Source: Allobosea sp. TND4EK4 (GTDB lineage: Bacteria > Pseudomonadota > Alphaproteobacteria > Rhizobiales > Beijerinckiaceae). From it: 64,000 nucleotides of DNA. The stretch spans positions 186,001-250,000 of the forward strand of contig NZ_FTMO01000002.1 of the NCBI RefSeq assembly GCF_900156025.1. The letters are read 5' to 3'. A program made the translations under genes and the position numbers. Numbering within the stretch: the stretch's first letter is position 1; each line of letters opens with the position of its first letter. The notes beneath the pieces were generated by a model. That model worked only from the letters and a program-made list of their open reading frames with translations. It ran no database searches and was not told the origin of the DNA. Below are positions 1 through 8,900 of the stretch, in pieces.

Positions 1-624
1 CTTGCCGGTGACCTCGCGCATCGCGCTCTCGGCCACGGCCTTCACAGTGCCCGGCGGGTCCTGGATGTTGAAGATGTAGTCTTCCGGCGCGGCGGGGTCG
101 ATCTGCCACTGCACGATGAAATCGATGTCGACGATGTTCTCGTCGCCGGTGAGCATCAGGCTCTCCTCGATGACGTCCGTCTGGCGCGACTGGCGCACCG
201 ACTCGACCGTCCGGAAGCCGACCTCGGTGGTGATGACGTTCGTCACCTGGGGCTTCACGACGGAGCCGATCGGATAGGGCCAGTTCCAGTTGGCGCCCTC
301 GCCCGTCTTGCCGACGAACCGGCCGAAGACGATGTTGAGGCCGACTTCGTTGGGCCGCACGAAATAGATGCCGGATCCGAGCCACAGCAGGATCAGGGCA
401 AGCAGCCCCAGGATCAGCCCGCGCCCGCCGAGATTGCCGCCGGGAAGCAGGTTCTTGAGCCGGTCCTGGCTGCGCCGCAGGATGTCCTCGAGATCGGGCG
501 GATTGCCGTTGCCGCCACCGCCTCCGGAGCCGCCGCCCCAGGGGCCGCCGCCACCACTGCCTCCGCGCTGACCCCAGGGTCCTCCCCCGTTGTTGCCACC
601 GCCGCTCTGGTTGCTCCAAGGCAT
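1..624 (-). CDS. hflK: FtsH protease modulator HflK, C-terminal part outside the window
   Basis: HflK is an inner-membrane SPFH/band 7 protein that with HflC forms a large periplasmic cage around the FtsH protease and modulates its activity. The first 208 residues are visible: a glycine/asparagine-rich N-terminus (residues 8-40), one membrane segment at about 69-89, then the start of the band 7 domain with the typical RPNEVGLNIVFGR stretch and a TDVIEESLMLTGDENIVDID stretch. The ATG at 624 begins MPWSNQSGGG, as in alphaproteobacterial HflK. The gene runs off the left edge, so hflC, its usual downstream partner, is not seen. It follows folA on the same strand after about 250 bases, an arrangement common in the group. 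Confidence 0.95.
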   Translation of the reverse strand, partial: MPWSNQSGGGNNGGGPWGQRGGSGGGGPWGGGSGGGGGNGNPPDLEDILRRSQDRLKNLLPGGNLGGRGLILGLLALILLWLGSGIYFVRPNEVGLNIVFGRFVGKTGEGANWNWPYPIGSVVKPQVTNVITTEVGFRTVESVRQSRQTDVIEESLMLTGDENIVDIDFIVQWQIDPAAPEDYIFNIQDPPGTVKAVAESAMREVTGK

Positions 625-871
625 TCTCGGCCCGTTCCCTTTCGTTCGTTTGTCATGCTTGGGGCTCTGCCCGAAGGCAACCCGATGCCGGCACCCTGGC
701 AGGGCGCCGGCCTGAGTTGGTCATGGGCCACGGATTCGTCAACGGCGCAAGCCATTCATCGTGAACGGAAAGCGGCAATAGGACGACCAGGCCGCCCCGA
801 AAGCGACGTTTGGAAGCCGCATATGTGCCGCGATCCCGCAACGATGCGTCCAAAAGACGCGTGCAGGCGCG

Positions 872-1405
872 CTATCGCCCGGGCGAACAGGGTTGGCGCC
901 GCGCAAAGCTCGCGAAGGTGAAGGCGTGCTCGTTCTCGGCGTCGGCCGGGTGATCTTCGCGCGCCGTCTCGACGAACGCGTCGTGCGGCCAGTCCGGAAA
1001 GGTCGCGTCGCCCCGCGGCGTCGCATGGACAAAGGTCAGCTCCAGCCGGTCGGCCAGCGGCAGCATCTGCCGGTAGATCTCGGTGCCGCCGCCGATGATC
1101 ACGGAGGGCGCGGCCATCTCCGCCCCGATCCTGCGGGCAAGTGCCACCGCCGCCTCGACCGAATGCGCGACCTCGACGCCCTCGGCCGCAAAGGTGGCAT
1201 CGCGTGTGAGCACGATGGTCCGGCGGCCCGGCAAGGGCTTGCCGATGGACAGGAAGGTCTTGCGCCCCATGATGATCGGGCAGCCCATCGTCAGCTGCTT
1301 GAAGCGCCGGAGGTCGCTCCTCAGCCGCCAGATCAGCCGGTTGTCATTGCCGATGACGCCGTTGTCGGCGAGCGCAGCGACCAGGACGAGGGGAAGCTCG
1401 GCCAT
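872..1405 (-). CDS. folA: dihydrofolate reductase
   Basis: Reduces dihydrofolate to tetrahydrofolate with NADPH, regenerating the cofactor oxidised by thymidylate synthase. The 177-residue product has the family length and motifs: VAALADNGVIGNDNRLIWRL at the N-terminus (substrate and nicotinamide region), the GRKTFLSIGKPLPGR cofactor loop, and the IIGGGTEIY segment near residue 110. The ATG at 1405 was chosen over an upstream in-frame start because MAELPLVLVAALADNG fits the family N-terminus and lies 5 bases after the acetyltransferase stop. Third gene of the thyA - acetyltransferase - folA operon. Confidence 0.96.
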   Translation of the reverse strand: MAELPLVLVAALADNGVIGNDNRLIWRLRSDLRRFKQLTMGCPIIMGRKTFLSIGKPLPGRRTIVLTRDATFAAEGVEVAHSVEAAVALARRIGAEMAAPSVIIGGGTEIYRQMLPLADRLELTFVHATPRGDATFPDWPHDAFVETAREDHPADAENEHAFTFASFARRQPCSPGR

Positions 1406-1410
1406 CCCGC

Positions 1411-1893
1411 TCAGCCTTCCCCGCCGAGCGTCGCGAGGGCCTCGCCCTCCAGCCGCTTCACCGTCCACTCGTCCTGTGCCCTGGCGCCGATCGAGCGGTA
1501 GAACACCCGCGACGGCTCGTTCCAGTTCAGCACCCACCAGGCGAGCCGCGGCAGGTCCTCGTCGACGCAGCGTTTCGCCAGCCGCGCCATCAGCGCCTTG
1601 CCGATGCCGCGCCCGCGCTGCTCCGGCCGCACATAAAGATCCTCAAGCCAGATGCCGTGCCGGCCCCGGAAGGTCGAATAGGTGTAGAACCACAGGGCAA
1701 AGCCGACGGCCTCGCCCTCCCATTCCGCGATCTCGCAGAAGACACGCGGATTCTCGCCGAAGAGCGACGCATCGATCTCCGCCTCGCTCGCCACCACCTC
1801 GTGCAGCAGCTTCTCGTATTCGGCGAGTTCGCGGACGAACTGCAGGACGAGCCCGGCCTCGCCGGGACGCGCGGGTCGGATGGAGAGGGTCAT
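1411..1893 (-). CDS. GNAT family N-acetyltransferase
   Basis: A 160-residue single-domain GNAT enzyme that should transfer an acetyl group from acetyl-CoA to an amine; the substrate cannot be read from sequence. The acetyl-CoA binding motif A is clear ([20 protein letters not shown], about residues 83-102) and is followed by the motif B region [19 protein letters not shown]. The overall pattern ([11 protein letters not shown] near the N-terminus, [19 protein letters not shown] in the centre) resembles the diamine (spermidine/spermine-type) acetyltransferase branch, which is suggestive only. Its ATG overlaps the thyA stop by 4 bases (ATGA), so it is probably translationally coupled to thyA. 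Confidence 0.9.
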   Translation of the reverse strand: MTLSIRPARPGEAGLVLQFVRELAEYEKLLHEVVASEAEIDASLFGENPRVFCEIAEWEGEAVGFALWFYTYSTFRGRHGIWLEDLYVRPEQRGRGIGKALMARLAKRCVDEDLPRLAWWVLNWNEPSRVFYRSIGARAQDEWTVKRLEGEALATLGGEG

Positions 1894-2699
1894 ATCGCGA
1901 TCGGCGCCTTGATGGACGGGTGCGCCTCATAGCCCTCGATCGTCACGTCCTCGAAGCGGAAATCCTCGAGCCGTGTCACCGCGGGGTTCAGCGTCAGCCG
2001 TGGCAGCGCTTTCGGCTCGCGCGAGAGCTGCTCACGGGCCTGGTCGAGGTGGTTCACATAGAGATGCGTATCGCCGAAGGAATGCACGAAGTCGCCGACG
2101 CCCAAGCCCGTCACCTGCGCCACCATATGGGTCAGCAGGGCATAGCTCGCGATGTTGAAGGGCACCCCGAGGAACACGTCGGCCGAGCGCTGATAGAGCT
2201 GGCAGGAGAGCTTGCCCCGCCCGTCCTCCGAAGGCTGCACGAAGAACTGGAACAGGCAGTGGCACGGCGCCAGCGCCATCTTCGGGATGTCGGCCGGATT
2301 CCAGGCGGAGACGATCAGCCGGCGCGAATCCGGATTGCGGCGGATCTCGTTCACCACCCAGGCGATCTGGTCGATCACCTGCCCGTCGGGCGCCGCCCAG
2401 GAACGCCATTGCCGGCCGTATACCGGCCCGAGATCGCCGTTCGCATCGGCCCATTCGTCCCAGATGGTGACGCCGTTCTCGCGCAGATAGGCGATGTTGG
2501 TGTCGCCGCGCAGGAACCAGATCAGCTCGTGGATGATCGACTTCAGATGCAGCTTCTTGGTGGTGACGAGCGGAAACCCCTCGCCGAGATCGAAACGCAT
2601 CTGGTGGCCGAACACGGCGAGCGTACCGGTTCCGGTGCGGTCATCCTTGCGGACGCCCTCGGTCAGCACGCGGTCGAGCAGGTCGTGATACTGGCGCAT
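1890..2699 (-). CDS. thyA: thymidylate synthase
   Basis: Methylates dUMP to dTMP using methylene-tetrahydrofolate, producing dihydrofolate for FolA two genes downstream. The 269-residue protein has the classic features: [18 protein letters not shown] near the N-terminus, [20 protein letters not shown], the catalytic cysteine in [33 protein letters not shown], and a C-terminal IKAPIAI. I placed the start at MRQYHDLL (2699), the family N-terminus, rather than at an in-frame codon ten residues upstream. First gene of the thyA-GNAT-folA operon. Confidence 0.97.
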   Translation of the reverse strand: MRQYHDLLDRVLTEGVRKDDRTGTGTLAVFGHQMRFDLGEGFPLVTTKKLHLKSIIHELIWFLRGDTNIAYLRENGVTIWDEWADANGDLGPVYGRQWRSWAAPDGQVIDQIAWVVNEIRRNPDSRRLIVSAWNPADIPKMALAPCHCLFQFFVQPSEDGRGKLSCQLYQRSADVFLGVPFNIASYALLTHMVAQVTGLGVGDFVHSFGDTHLYVNHLDQAREQLSREPKALPRLTLNPAVTRLEDFRFEDVTIEGYEAHPSIKAPIAI

Positions 2700-2905
2700 G
2701 GCGAATCTCGTCGAAGAGCGGCGGACCATAGCGGGTCCTGCCTGCGGCCGCGCGGGCCTTTACCGCAGGCATCCCCAGCTTTTGAGCAAGAGCTGTCGCC
2801 CTGCGGCAGGAGCGGCACGCGCCAACCCCGCACCTTCTCCAATTCGCATTTGAGGCCCGAAAACCTCACCGATGCGCTTTGCCGTCGAAATGCAGCGGCG
2901 CACTC

Positions 2906-2934
2906 TTTCGCCGCGCCGCGGCTGTGCCTATATT
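2906..2934 (+). promoter_or_regulatory. possible ssrA promoter
   Basis: A TATATT hexamer at 2929-2934 sits about 35-40 bases upstream of the acceptor part of the tmRNA gene. The -35 position (2906-2911, TTTCGC) is a poor match to consensus. It is the only good -10 just upstream of ssrA, so it is offered as the likely promoter on position alone. Confidence 0.35.
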
Positions 2935-2969
2935 CCCTTTGCCGTTCGCAAGACCGGCTATGGCGATAA

Positions 2970-3256
2970 ACAGACTTCGAAATAAGCCTTTCGGACCCGG
3001 GGGCAGTACCCGGCGCCTCCACCCAAGCCCTTGGCGATCAAGGGTTTCGGCGGGGGCGAAACAGGATCGACGAGGGTGTAAAGGTTGTCCTTTTGCTCGG
3101 CATGGTTCCGCCGTTATCGGGCCAAAGCATAGTTGCCAACGACAACAATGCTCGGGTCGCCGTCGCCGCGTAAGCGGTGCAGGTACCCAAACCAAAGCCC
3201 TTGCGTTTAGCCGCGTAAGGCGGGGCTCGGAGGCGCCTGGCAACAGAAGCCTCCAC
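2970..3256 (+). ncRNA. ssrA: permuted two-piece tmRNA (SsrA)
   Basis: tmRNA rescues stalled ribosomes and adds a degradation tag. The gene has the alphaproteobacterial permuted order: acceptor piece first, then a short intervening segment, then the coding piece. The acceptor piece ends CGCCTCC (3013-3019) after a T-arm stem CCGGG/CCCGG with a 7-base loop; the coding piece begins GGGGGCG at 3052, which pairs with CGCCTCC to rebuild the acceptor stem. AAAGGTT (from about 3080) can pair with AAGCCTTT of the acceptor piece as helix P2. The tag frame at 3135-3173 encodes ANDNNARVAVAA and a TAA stop, close to known alphaproteobacterial tags. CCA is not exactly encoded (bases read ACCC). Outer ends are estimates. 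sspB follows directly. Confidence 0.93.
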
Positions 3257-3306
3257 TTTCATGTTTGGCCTCCCGGCTGTTCCCGCCGGCTAGTGAAGCG
3301 GAAACA

Positions 3307-3891
3307 ATGTCCCAGGATGTTCTTCGTTACGATCTGATGGTGCAGGAGGCGCTGAAGGGCGTCGTCCGCAAGATCCTGACGGAAGCGGCGCGCGACGGCC
3401 TGCCCGGCGAGCATCATTTCTACGTCACCTTCCGGACCGGAGCTCCGGGCGTGCGCCTGTCGCAGCGCCTGCGCGAGAAGCATCCCGAGGAGATGACCGT
3501 CGTTCTCCAGCACCAGTTCTGGGACCTGAACGTCAGCGAGCATTCCTTCGAGGTCGGCCTGTCCTTCTCGGGCGTGCCGGAACGGCTGCTGGTGCCCTTC
3601 GATGCGATCACCACCTTCTTCGACCCTTCCGTGCAGTTCGGCCTGAAGTTCGAGACGCAGGAGGCCGAGGACGCGGCTGCCGCTTTCGAGCCCGAGCCCG
3701 ACCTTGCGGCGAAGCCCGCTTCGGTCCCGTCCCGCATCGCACCCGCCGCAGTCCCGGCGCTGAAGAAGGCCGACGCCGAGGCGCCGAAGCCCGGCAAGGC
3801 GGAGAAGGCGGTGACCGAGGACGCGCAGGACGACGCCGACCATGGCGGCGCCGAGGTGGTCAGCCTCGATTCCTTCCGCAAGAAGACCTGA
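3307..3891 (+). CDS. sspB: SspB family ClpXP adaptor
   Basis: Alphaproteobacterial SspB-type adaptor that delivers SsrA-tagged proteins to ClpXP. The 194-residue product starts MSQDVLRYDLMVQEALKGVV and keeps the folded domain (about residues 1-120) including HHFYVTFRTGAPGVRLS and VVLQHQFWDLNV. A Pro/Ala/Lys-rich linker follows (about 125-180), ending in a short conserved tail, SLDSFRKKT, the likely ClpX-docking segment by analogy with other SspB proteins. The ATG at 3307 is chosen because the longer frame would run back into the tmRNA gene. It lies about 50 bases downstream of ssrA, so the RNA that makes the tag and the protein that reads it are neighbours. Confidence 0.92.
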   Translation: MSQDVLRYDLMVQEALKGVVRKILTEAARDGLPGEHHFYVTFRTGAPGVRLSQRLREKHPEEMTVVLQHQFWDLNVSEHSFEVGLSFSGVPERLLVPFDAITTFFDPSVQFGLKFETQEAEDAAAAFEPEPDLAAKPASVPSRIAPAAVPALKKADAEAPKPGKAEKAVTEDAQDDADHGGAEVVSLDSFRKKT

Positions 3892-3981
3892 CGCGACGGG
3901 ACGTCGAAGCCGCGCGACGACACAACACCCGCGACAGCGAGCAGGACCTCACGCCCAAACCCCTCTGACGGATCCGGCCCC

Positions 3982-5376
3982 ATGAGCGAAACGCGCACCG
4001 AAACCGATTCCTTCGGCCCGATTGGAGTGCCGGCCGATCGCTACTGGGGCGCGCAGACGCAGCGCTCGCTCCAGAATTTCCGCATCGGAGGCGAGCGTGA
4101 GCGCATGCCGCTGCCGCTGGTCCATGCGCTGGTCCTGGTCAAGAAGGCCGCCGCCCATGTCAACGCAAGACTTGGCCTGCTCGACCAGCGCGTCGCCGGC
4201 GCCATCGGTCAGGCTTCGGACGAGGCGCTCGCGGGCAAGTTCGACGACCATTTCCCGCTGGTGATCTGGCAGACCGGCTCGGGCACGCAGTCGAACATGA
4301 ATGCCAACGAGGTGCTGGCGAACCGCGCCAACGAGATCCTCGGCGTTGGCCTCGGCGCGAAAAGCCCGGTCCACCCGAACGACCACGTCAATCGTGGCCA
4401 GTCCTCCAACGATTCCTTCCCGACCGCGATGCACATCGCCGCGGTGCTGGAGATCACCCGCAAGCTGCTGCCGGCCCTGCGCGCTCTCGAAAAGGCGCTG
4501 GACGACAAGGCGAAGGCCTTCGCAGACCTCGTCAAGATCGGCCGCACCCATCTGCAGGATGCCACGCCCGTCACCCTCGGCCAGGAATTCTCCGGCTATG
4601 CGATGCAGCTCCATCTCGGCATCGGGCGCATCGAGGCGGCTCTGGGCGGGCTCTACGCCCTGGCGCAGGGCGGCACGGCGGTCGGCACCGGGCTCAACAC
4701 CCATCCCGATTTCGCCGTCCTCTTCGCCAAGGAGGTCGCGAGCCTGACCAGCCTGCCCTTCCGCACGGCCGAGAACAAGTTCGAGGCGCTGGCGAGCCAT
4801 GGCGCGCTCGCGGCCGCTCACGGCACCCTCGCCGCGCTCGCCTCCGACCTGTTCAAGATCGCCAACGACGTGCGCCTGATGGGATCCGGCCCGCGCTCGG
4901 GCCTCGGCGAGATCAGCCTGCCGGAAAACGAGCCCGGCTCCTCGATCATGCCCGGCAAGGTCAACCCGACCCAGGCCGAGGCGCTGACGATGGTGGCGAC
5001 GCAGGTGCACGGCAACCAGGCGACGATCGGCTTCGCCGCGAGCCAGGGCCATTTCGAGCTCAACGTCTTCAAGCCCGTGATCGCCGCCGCCTTCCTGCAA
5101 TCGGTCCGGCTTCTGGCCGACGCCGCCGACAGCTTCCGCATCAATTGCGTCGAGGGCATCGAGGCGAACGAAGCCCAGCTCAAGGAGCTGCTCTCCCGCT
5201 CGCTGATGCTGGTGACGGCGCTGGCTCCTGCGATCGGCTACGACAAGGCTGCGAACATCGCCAAGTCGGCGCATCACCACGGCACGACCCTGCGCGAGGA
5301 GGCGCTGAAAGCCGGCGTCGATGCGAAGCTCTTCGACGAGACCGTCAAGCCCGAGCTGATGCTCCATCCGGCCTGA
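3982..5376 (+). CDS. fumC: class II fumarate hydratase
   Basis: Iron-independent fumarase that interconverts fumarate and (S)-malate in the TCA cycle, acting as a cytosolic homotetramer. The 464 residues match the usual class II length. Visible motifs are [10 protein letters not shown] (98-107), [20 protein letters not shown] (131-150), [16 protein letters not shown], and the superfamily signature [10 protein letters not shown] (319-328) that carries the mobile catalytic serine loop. A small DUF4169 gene follows 14 bases after the stop with a good ribosome-binding site, so fumC probably heads a three-gene transcript with the two small genes. Confidence 0.97.
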   Translation: MSETRTETDSFGPIGVPADRYWGAQTQRSLQNFRIGGERERMPLPLVHALVLVKKAAAHVNARLGLLDQRVAGAIGQASDEALAGKFDDHFPLVIWQTGSGTQSNMNANEVLANRANEILGVGLGAKSPVHPNDHVNRGQSSNDSFPTAMHIAAVLEITRKLLPALRALEKALDDKAKAFADLVKIGRTHLQDATPVTLGQEFSGYAMQLHLGIGRIEAALGGLYALAQGGTAVGTGLNTHPDFAVLFAKEVASLTSLPFRTAENKFEALASHGALAAAHGTLAALASDLFKIANDVRLMGSGPRSGLGEISLPENEPGSSIMPGKVNPTQAEALTMVATQVHGNQATIGFAASQGHFELNVFKPVIAAAFLQSVRLLADAADSFRINCVEGIEANEAQLKELLSRSLMLVTALAPAIGYDKAANIAKSAHHHGTTLREEALKAGVDAKLFDETVKPELMLHPA

Positions 5377-5390
5377 GCGGAGGAAGAGCC

Positions 5391-5588
5391 ATGGCCGAGA
5401 TCGTCAATCTGCGCCGTGTCCGGAAGCAGAAGGCGCGCGACGATGCGGCGAGAACTGCCGAGCAGAACCGCATCAGCTTCGGCCTCAGCAAGGCCGAGCG
5501 CTCGCTTGCCAAGGCAGAGCGTGACAGTGCCGGCCGCAAGCTCGATGGCCACCGGCTGGATGGCGACGACGCTCCGGACAAGCCATGA
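5391..5588 (+). CDS. DUF4169 family small protein
   Basis: A 65-residue, highly charged protein beginning MAEIVNLRRVRKQKARDD, the pattern of the DUF4169 family of short basic proteins found next to fumC in alphaproteobacteria. No membrane segment, signal peptide or catalytic motif is visible; it looks largely helical. A good ribosome-binding site (GGAGGAAGAG) precedes the ATG at 5391, which fixes the start inside a longer open frame. Its stop overlaps the ATG of the next gene by 4 bases. Function unknown. Confidence 0.85.
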   Translation: MAEIVNLRRVRKQKARDDAARTAEQNRISFGLSKAERSLAKAERDSAGRKLDGHRLDGDDAPDKP

Positions 5589-5827
5589 GCGCCGAGCGCA
5601 AGCGCTCGCTCAGCATCGCCGGCCACCGCACCAGCGTCTCGCTGGAGGATGCGTTCTGGGACGCGCTGAAGGAGATCGCGGCCGCCGAAGGCCGCAGCAT
5701 CACGGCCCTGGTCGCCGAAGTCGATTCCAGGCGCGGCGAGGCGAACCTGTCCTCGGCGCTCAGGCTGCATGCGCTCGCGCACTACCAGCGGCTGGTGGAT
5801 GGTTCATCCGGCGCGAAGTCAGACTGA
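5585..5827 (+). CDS. ribbon-helix-helix domain protein
   Basis: An 80-residue protein resembling the ribbon-helix-helix family that often accompanies fumC/DUF4169. The core KRSLSIAGHRTSVSLEDAFWDALKEIAAAEGRSITALVAEVD (residues 6-48) fits a beta strand followed by two helices, so DNA binding as a dimer is plausible but untested. It is translationally coupled to the DUF4169 gene (ATGA overlap). Its stop codon lies in the left arm of an inverted repeat that may end the transcript. Target genes cannot be inferred. Confidence 0.85.
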   Translation: MSAERKRSLSIAGHRTSVSLEDAFWDALKEIAAAEGRSITALVAEVDSRRGEANLSSALRLHALAHYQRLVDGSSGAKSD

Positions 5828-5873
5828 AAAAGCCGGGACAGTGCGGAACACGAAAGTAAGGCCGCTTTTTCAG
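5824..5873. terminator. inverted repeat between convergent genes, possible bidirectional terminator
   Basis: Perfect 10-base arms CTGAAAAAGC (5824-5833) and GCTTTTTCAG (5864-5873) surround a 30-base loop between the convergent ribbon-helix-helix and AsmA genes. Each arm gives a run of five T on the outgoing strand, as expected for a bidirectional terminator, but the long loop makes this uncertain. Confidence 0.4.
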
Positions 5874-5924
5874 GCACTTACACCGAACACCCGAATCAAA
5901 TTCTCAATCCCTTGAATCATCCCC

Positions 5925-8900
5925 TCAATTGAGCGGGGTGCTCCGCGGTGCCGGCACCGGCGCAATTGGCAGCGACTGAACGCCAAGCGCGCCCTGCGGC
6001 CGTGCCGGCACTGACGGCGGCGCCTGCACCGCTCCTTCCGGCGAACTGGCGCGGGGCGCGCCGGGCAGCACCATCGGCCCGGCCTGCGGGGGCTGCGGCG
6101 CCGGTGGCGGGGCCTGCGCCGGCGCCTGAGCCCCGGCCTTCTCGGCCGCGGCCCGTGCCCGCTCCTCGGCCTCCGCACGACGGCGCGCCTCGGCATCGGC
6201 CTTCGCCTGCTCGGCCTGGCGGCGCTGCTCCTCGGCACGCTGCGCCTCCTCCTGACGCTTCTGCTCGGCGGCGCGCCGCTCCTCCTCTGCCTTCAGGAAC
6301 TCCTGCAGCTTGCGCTCGTTCTCGTGCATCTCGCGTTCGGCCCGCAGGCGCCTTGCATGCAACGCGCGCTCTCGCGCATCGGCTTCGAAGGCCTCGACCC
6401 GTTCGATCTCGCGCGCCAGGGCCCGCGCCGCGACCGTATTGGAGAGCGCGCTGACATCGCTCTCGCGCTTGAGATCGGACAGCGGGCCGCGCCAGGCGAT
6501 GACGATCTGCGGCGCGTCCCCAGGCCAGCCCTTCGGCAACGGGCCGAGCGGCTTGAGACCGAGGCGCAGATCGGCGTTGAGCGCGCGCAGGTCGACCGTC
6601 CCGCTCGCCTCCGCCTTCAGCCCGTTGCGCTCGAAGGCGAAGGGCTGCAGGCGCAGGATGCCGGCGGCGAGCGTGAAGGGCAGCGTGACGTCCGCGAGCG
6701 CCCAGGAATCGCGGTCGAGCGCATCGGCCAGCCGGTCGCGCAAGCGCGACGCCTCGCTTTCGGAGGCGTCTTCCCCGGTCCCGGCGATGATCCGCTCATA
6801 GGCCCTGGGGTCGAAGCGGGCGAGCCTCGCGCCTGCCAAGGATAGATTCCCTGCGCCGGAGAGGCCGGCGATCAGCCGCGCAGGGCTCTCCCCCGCACCG
6901 CCCAGCTCGATGCGTCCGGAGGCCTTGCCGCCGAGCGCGCCTCTCGTCGGGCCCGCAAGATCGACGCCCGAGAGGTCGAGCCGGCCATTGAGCTGCGCCA
7001 GCCCGCCGTCGCGCCGCAGCGCCAGCCTCCCGGTGACCTGCCCGCCGCCATAGCCACCCGCAATCTCCTCGACCCGCAGCCCGTCCGCATCGGAGCGCAG
7101 GGCAAATCGCGCCTTCTGCAAGGCCACCCCGTCGAGGGCCGTGAGCGTCCCCGCTTCCACGGCGATGTCGAGCTCCGGAAGCTCCGGCGCCCGGCCGAAA
7201 CGGGAGGTCGACCAGGTCGCGCCCGGCGTCGGCACGGCCTGCCCCAGCGCGGCCGTGGTCAGGATCCGCAGATCGGCGGAGGGCAGGACGAGCCGCCCCG
7301 TGATCCTGCCCTCGCGCGGCAGCACCAGCGACCCTTGCGCGCTGGCGCCGGCGAGATTGACCGTGAGATCGTCGACCCGCACGGCGTCGCCATCGAGCCC
7401 CAGCCGCGCATGCGCGTCGATCACCGCATCCGGCAGCAGCCGGGCGGCGCCTTCGGGCAGGAGCTGGGCCGGGCTGTCAGCCTGGAGCGTCAGCTGCGGC
7501 CGCTCCGCCCCGTTCTCGACGAGGATGGAAAGCCCCGGCCCCGCCAGCATCCCGCTGATCCGCCCGCCGCCGAGATCAAGCGTGAGCCGGCCCGCCCCGG
7601 CGCGCAGCGGCGCCGGCAGGCCCAGCGCCGCGAAAGCCTGGCGCCGGTCGCCGAGATCGAAATTCAGCGTGGCACGCTGCCAGCCCCCGTCGCGGTCGAG
7701 ACGGCCGTCGATGGCAAGCTTGCCGGCTGCGGCAGTGCCTTCCGCGGCAAGGCTGGTCTCGCCCGTTGCGGCCCGCGTCAGGCGAAACCCCGCATCGAGC
7801 CGTGACAGCCCATCGCCCGCGCGGCTCAGAACCTCGCTCGCTCCGGCAGGCAGCAAGGGCCCGGCCAGCGCGGCCAGCGTCTCGAAGCGCGGCGCCTTGA
7901 CCCGGCCGGAAATCTCGCCGCCTTCCGCGAGCAGGGCTCCCGCCCCCGTGACCGAGACCCCGCCGAAGCCGTCGACGCTGAGGCGGCTCAGCCGCCAGGC
8001 CGCGCCCTCCCGCCGCAGGTCGAGCGAGGCCGAGCCGGGCGGCGCCTTGCGAAAGCGCGCATTGGCGAGCCTGAGGTCGAGCGCAATGTCCCGCCTCCCG
8101 ACGAGACCCGCGAGGCTGGTGCCGGGCGGCAGCGTGTTGAGATCGAGCCCGCTGACGGTCGCCCTGGCGCCGAGCCGTCCATCGGTCAATTCGCCGGAAG
8201 CCTCCAGCCTCAACCCCGAGGAGCCGGCGACGAGGAGACGCTGGAATGCGAGCGTACCGCCGCCCCAGCGGCCCGCCGCATCGGCATCGATCCGCCCCAG
8301 CCCGCCGACCAGATCGGCCAAGGCCGGGTCGAGCCCGTTGCGGGCCAGCACGAGCGCGACCCGTCGCGCATCCTCGGCCTTGACGGAGACGCGTCCCGAG
8401 ACGGCCTCGCCATCGACGCGGCCGCTGGCACCGACCAGTGCTCCGGCGACGCGCAGCGAGGCCGTGGCCTCGTCGAGCCCGTGCTCGTCCAGCTTGCCGC
8501 GCAGAGACAGCGCCGCAAAATCCTCGGCACGCCAGATCATCTGGTCGAGATCGAGGCTGAAATCGATCCGCCCCGGCAGTCCGTTCAGCGCCCGCTCGAA
8601 CCCCTTGCGGTCGGCCAGCGCGGTCGCCAGCGCATCGGCATCGAGCCGCCGCGCCCGCAGCGCCAGCGAGCCCCCGCCGGTCGCGGGCAGATATTGCCCC
8701 TCCCCCTCCAGCCGCGCGGCCCCGCCGGCGATGTCCAGCGTCAGGCCGTACAGGTCGATCTGGCGGCTGCCTCCTTTCAGGCGGCCGGACAGCGAAACCG
8801 CCCCGCCCGGCGAAAGCGCGAACGCTCCTTCCGCCTCCGGGCCGAGGGTGTCGGCCTCCCGCGACAGCAGCACGTTGCCGTCGAAGTTGAACTGCATGTC

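Noticed and set aside
510..610. GGC/CCG repeat-like stretch at the hflK start as a CRISPR or tandem repeat
   Set aside because: It encodes the glycine/asparagine-rich N-terminus typical of HflK and has no regular unit or spacer.
2879..3337. A 152-codon plus-strand frame across 2879-3337
   Set aside because: It crosses the tmRNA gene and its structured elements, and it ends inside sspB in another frame.
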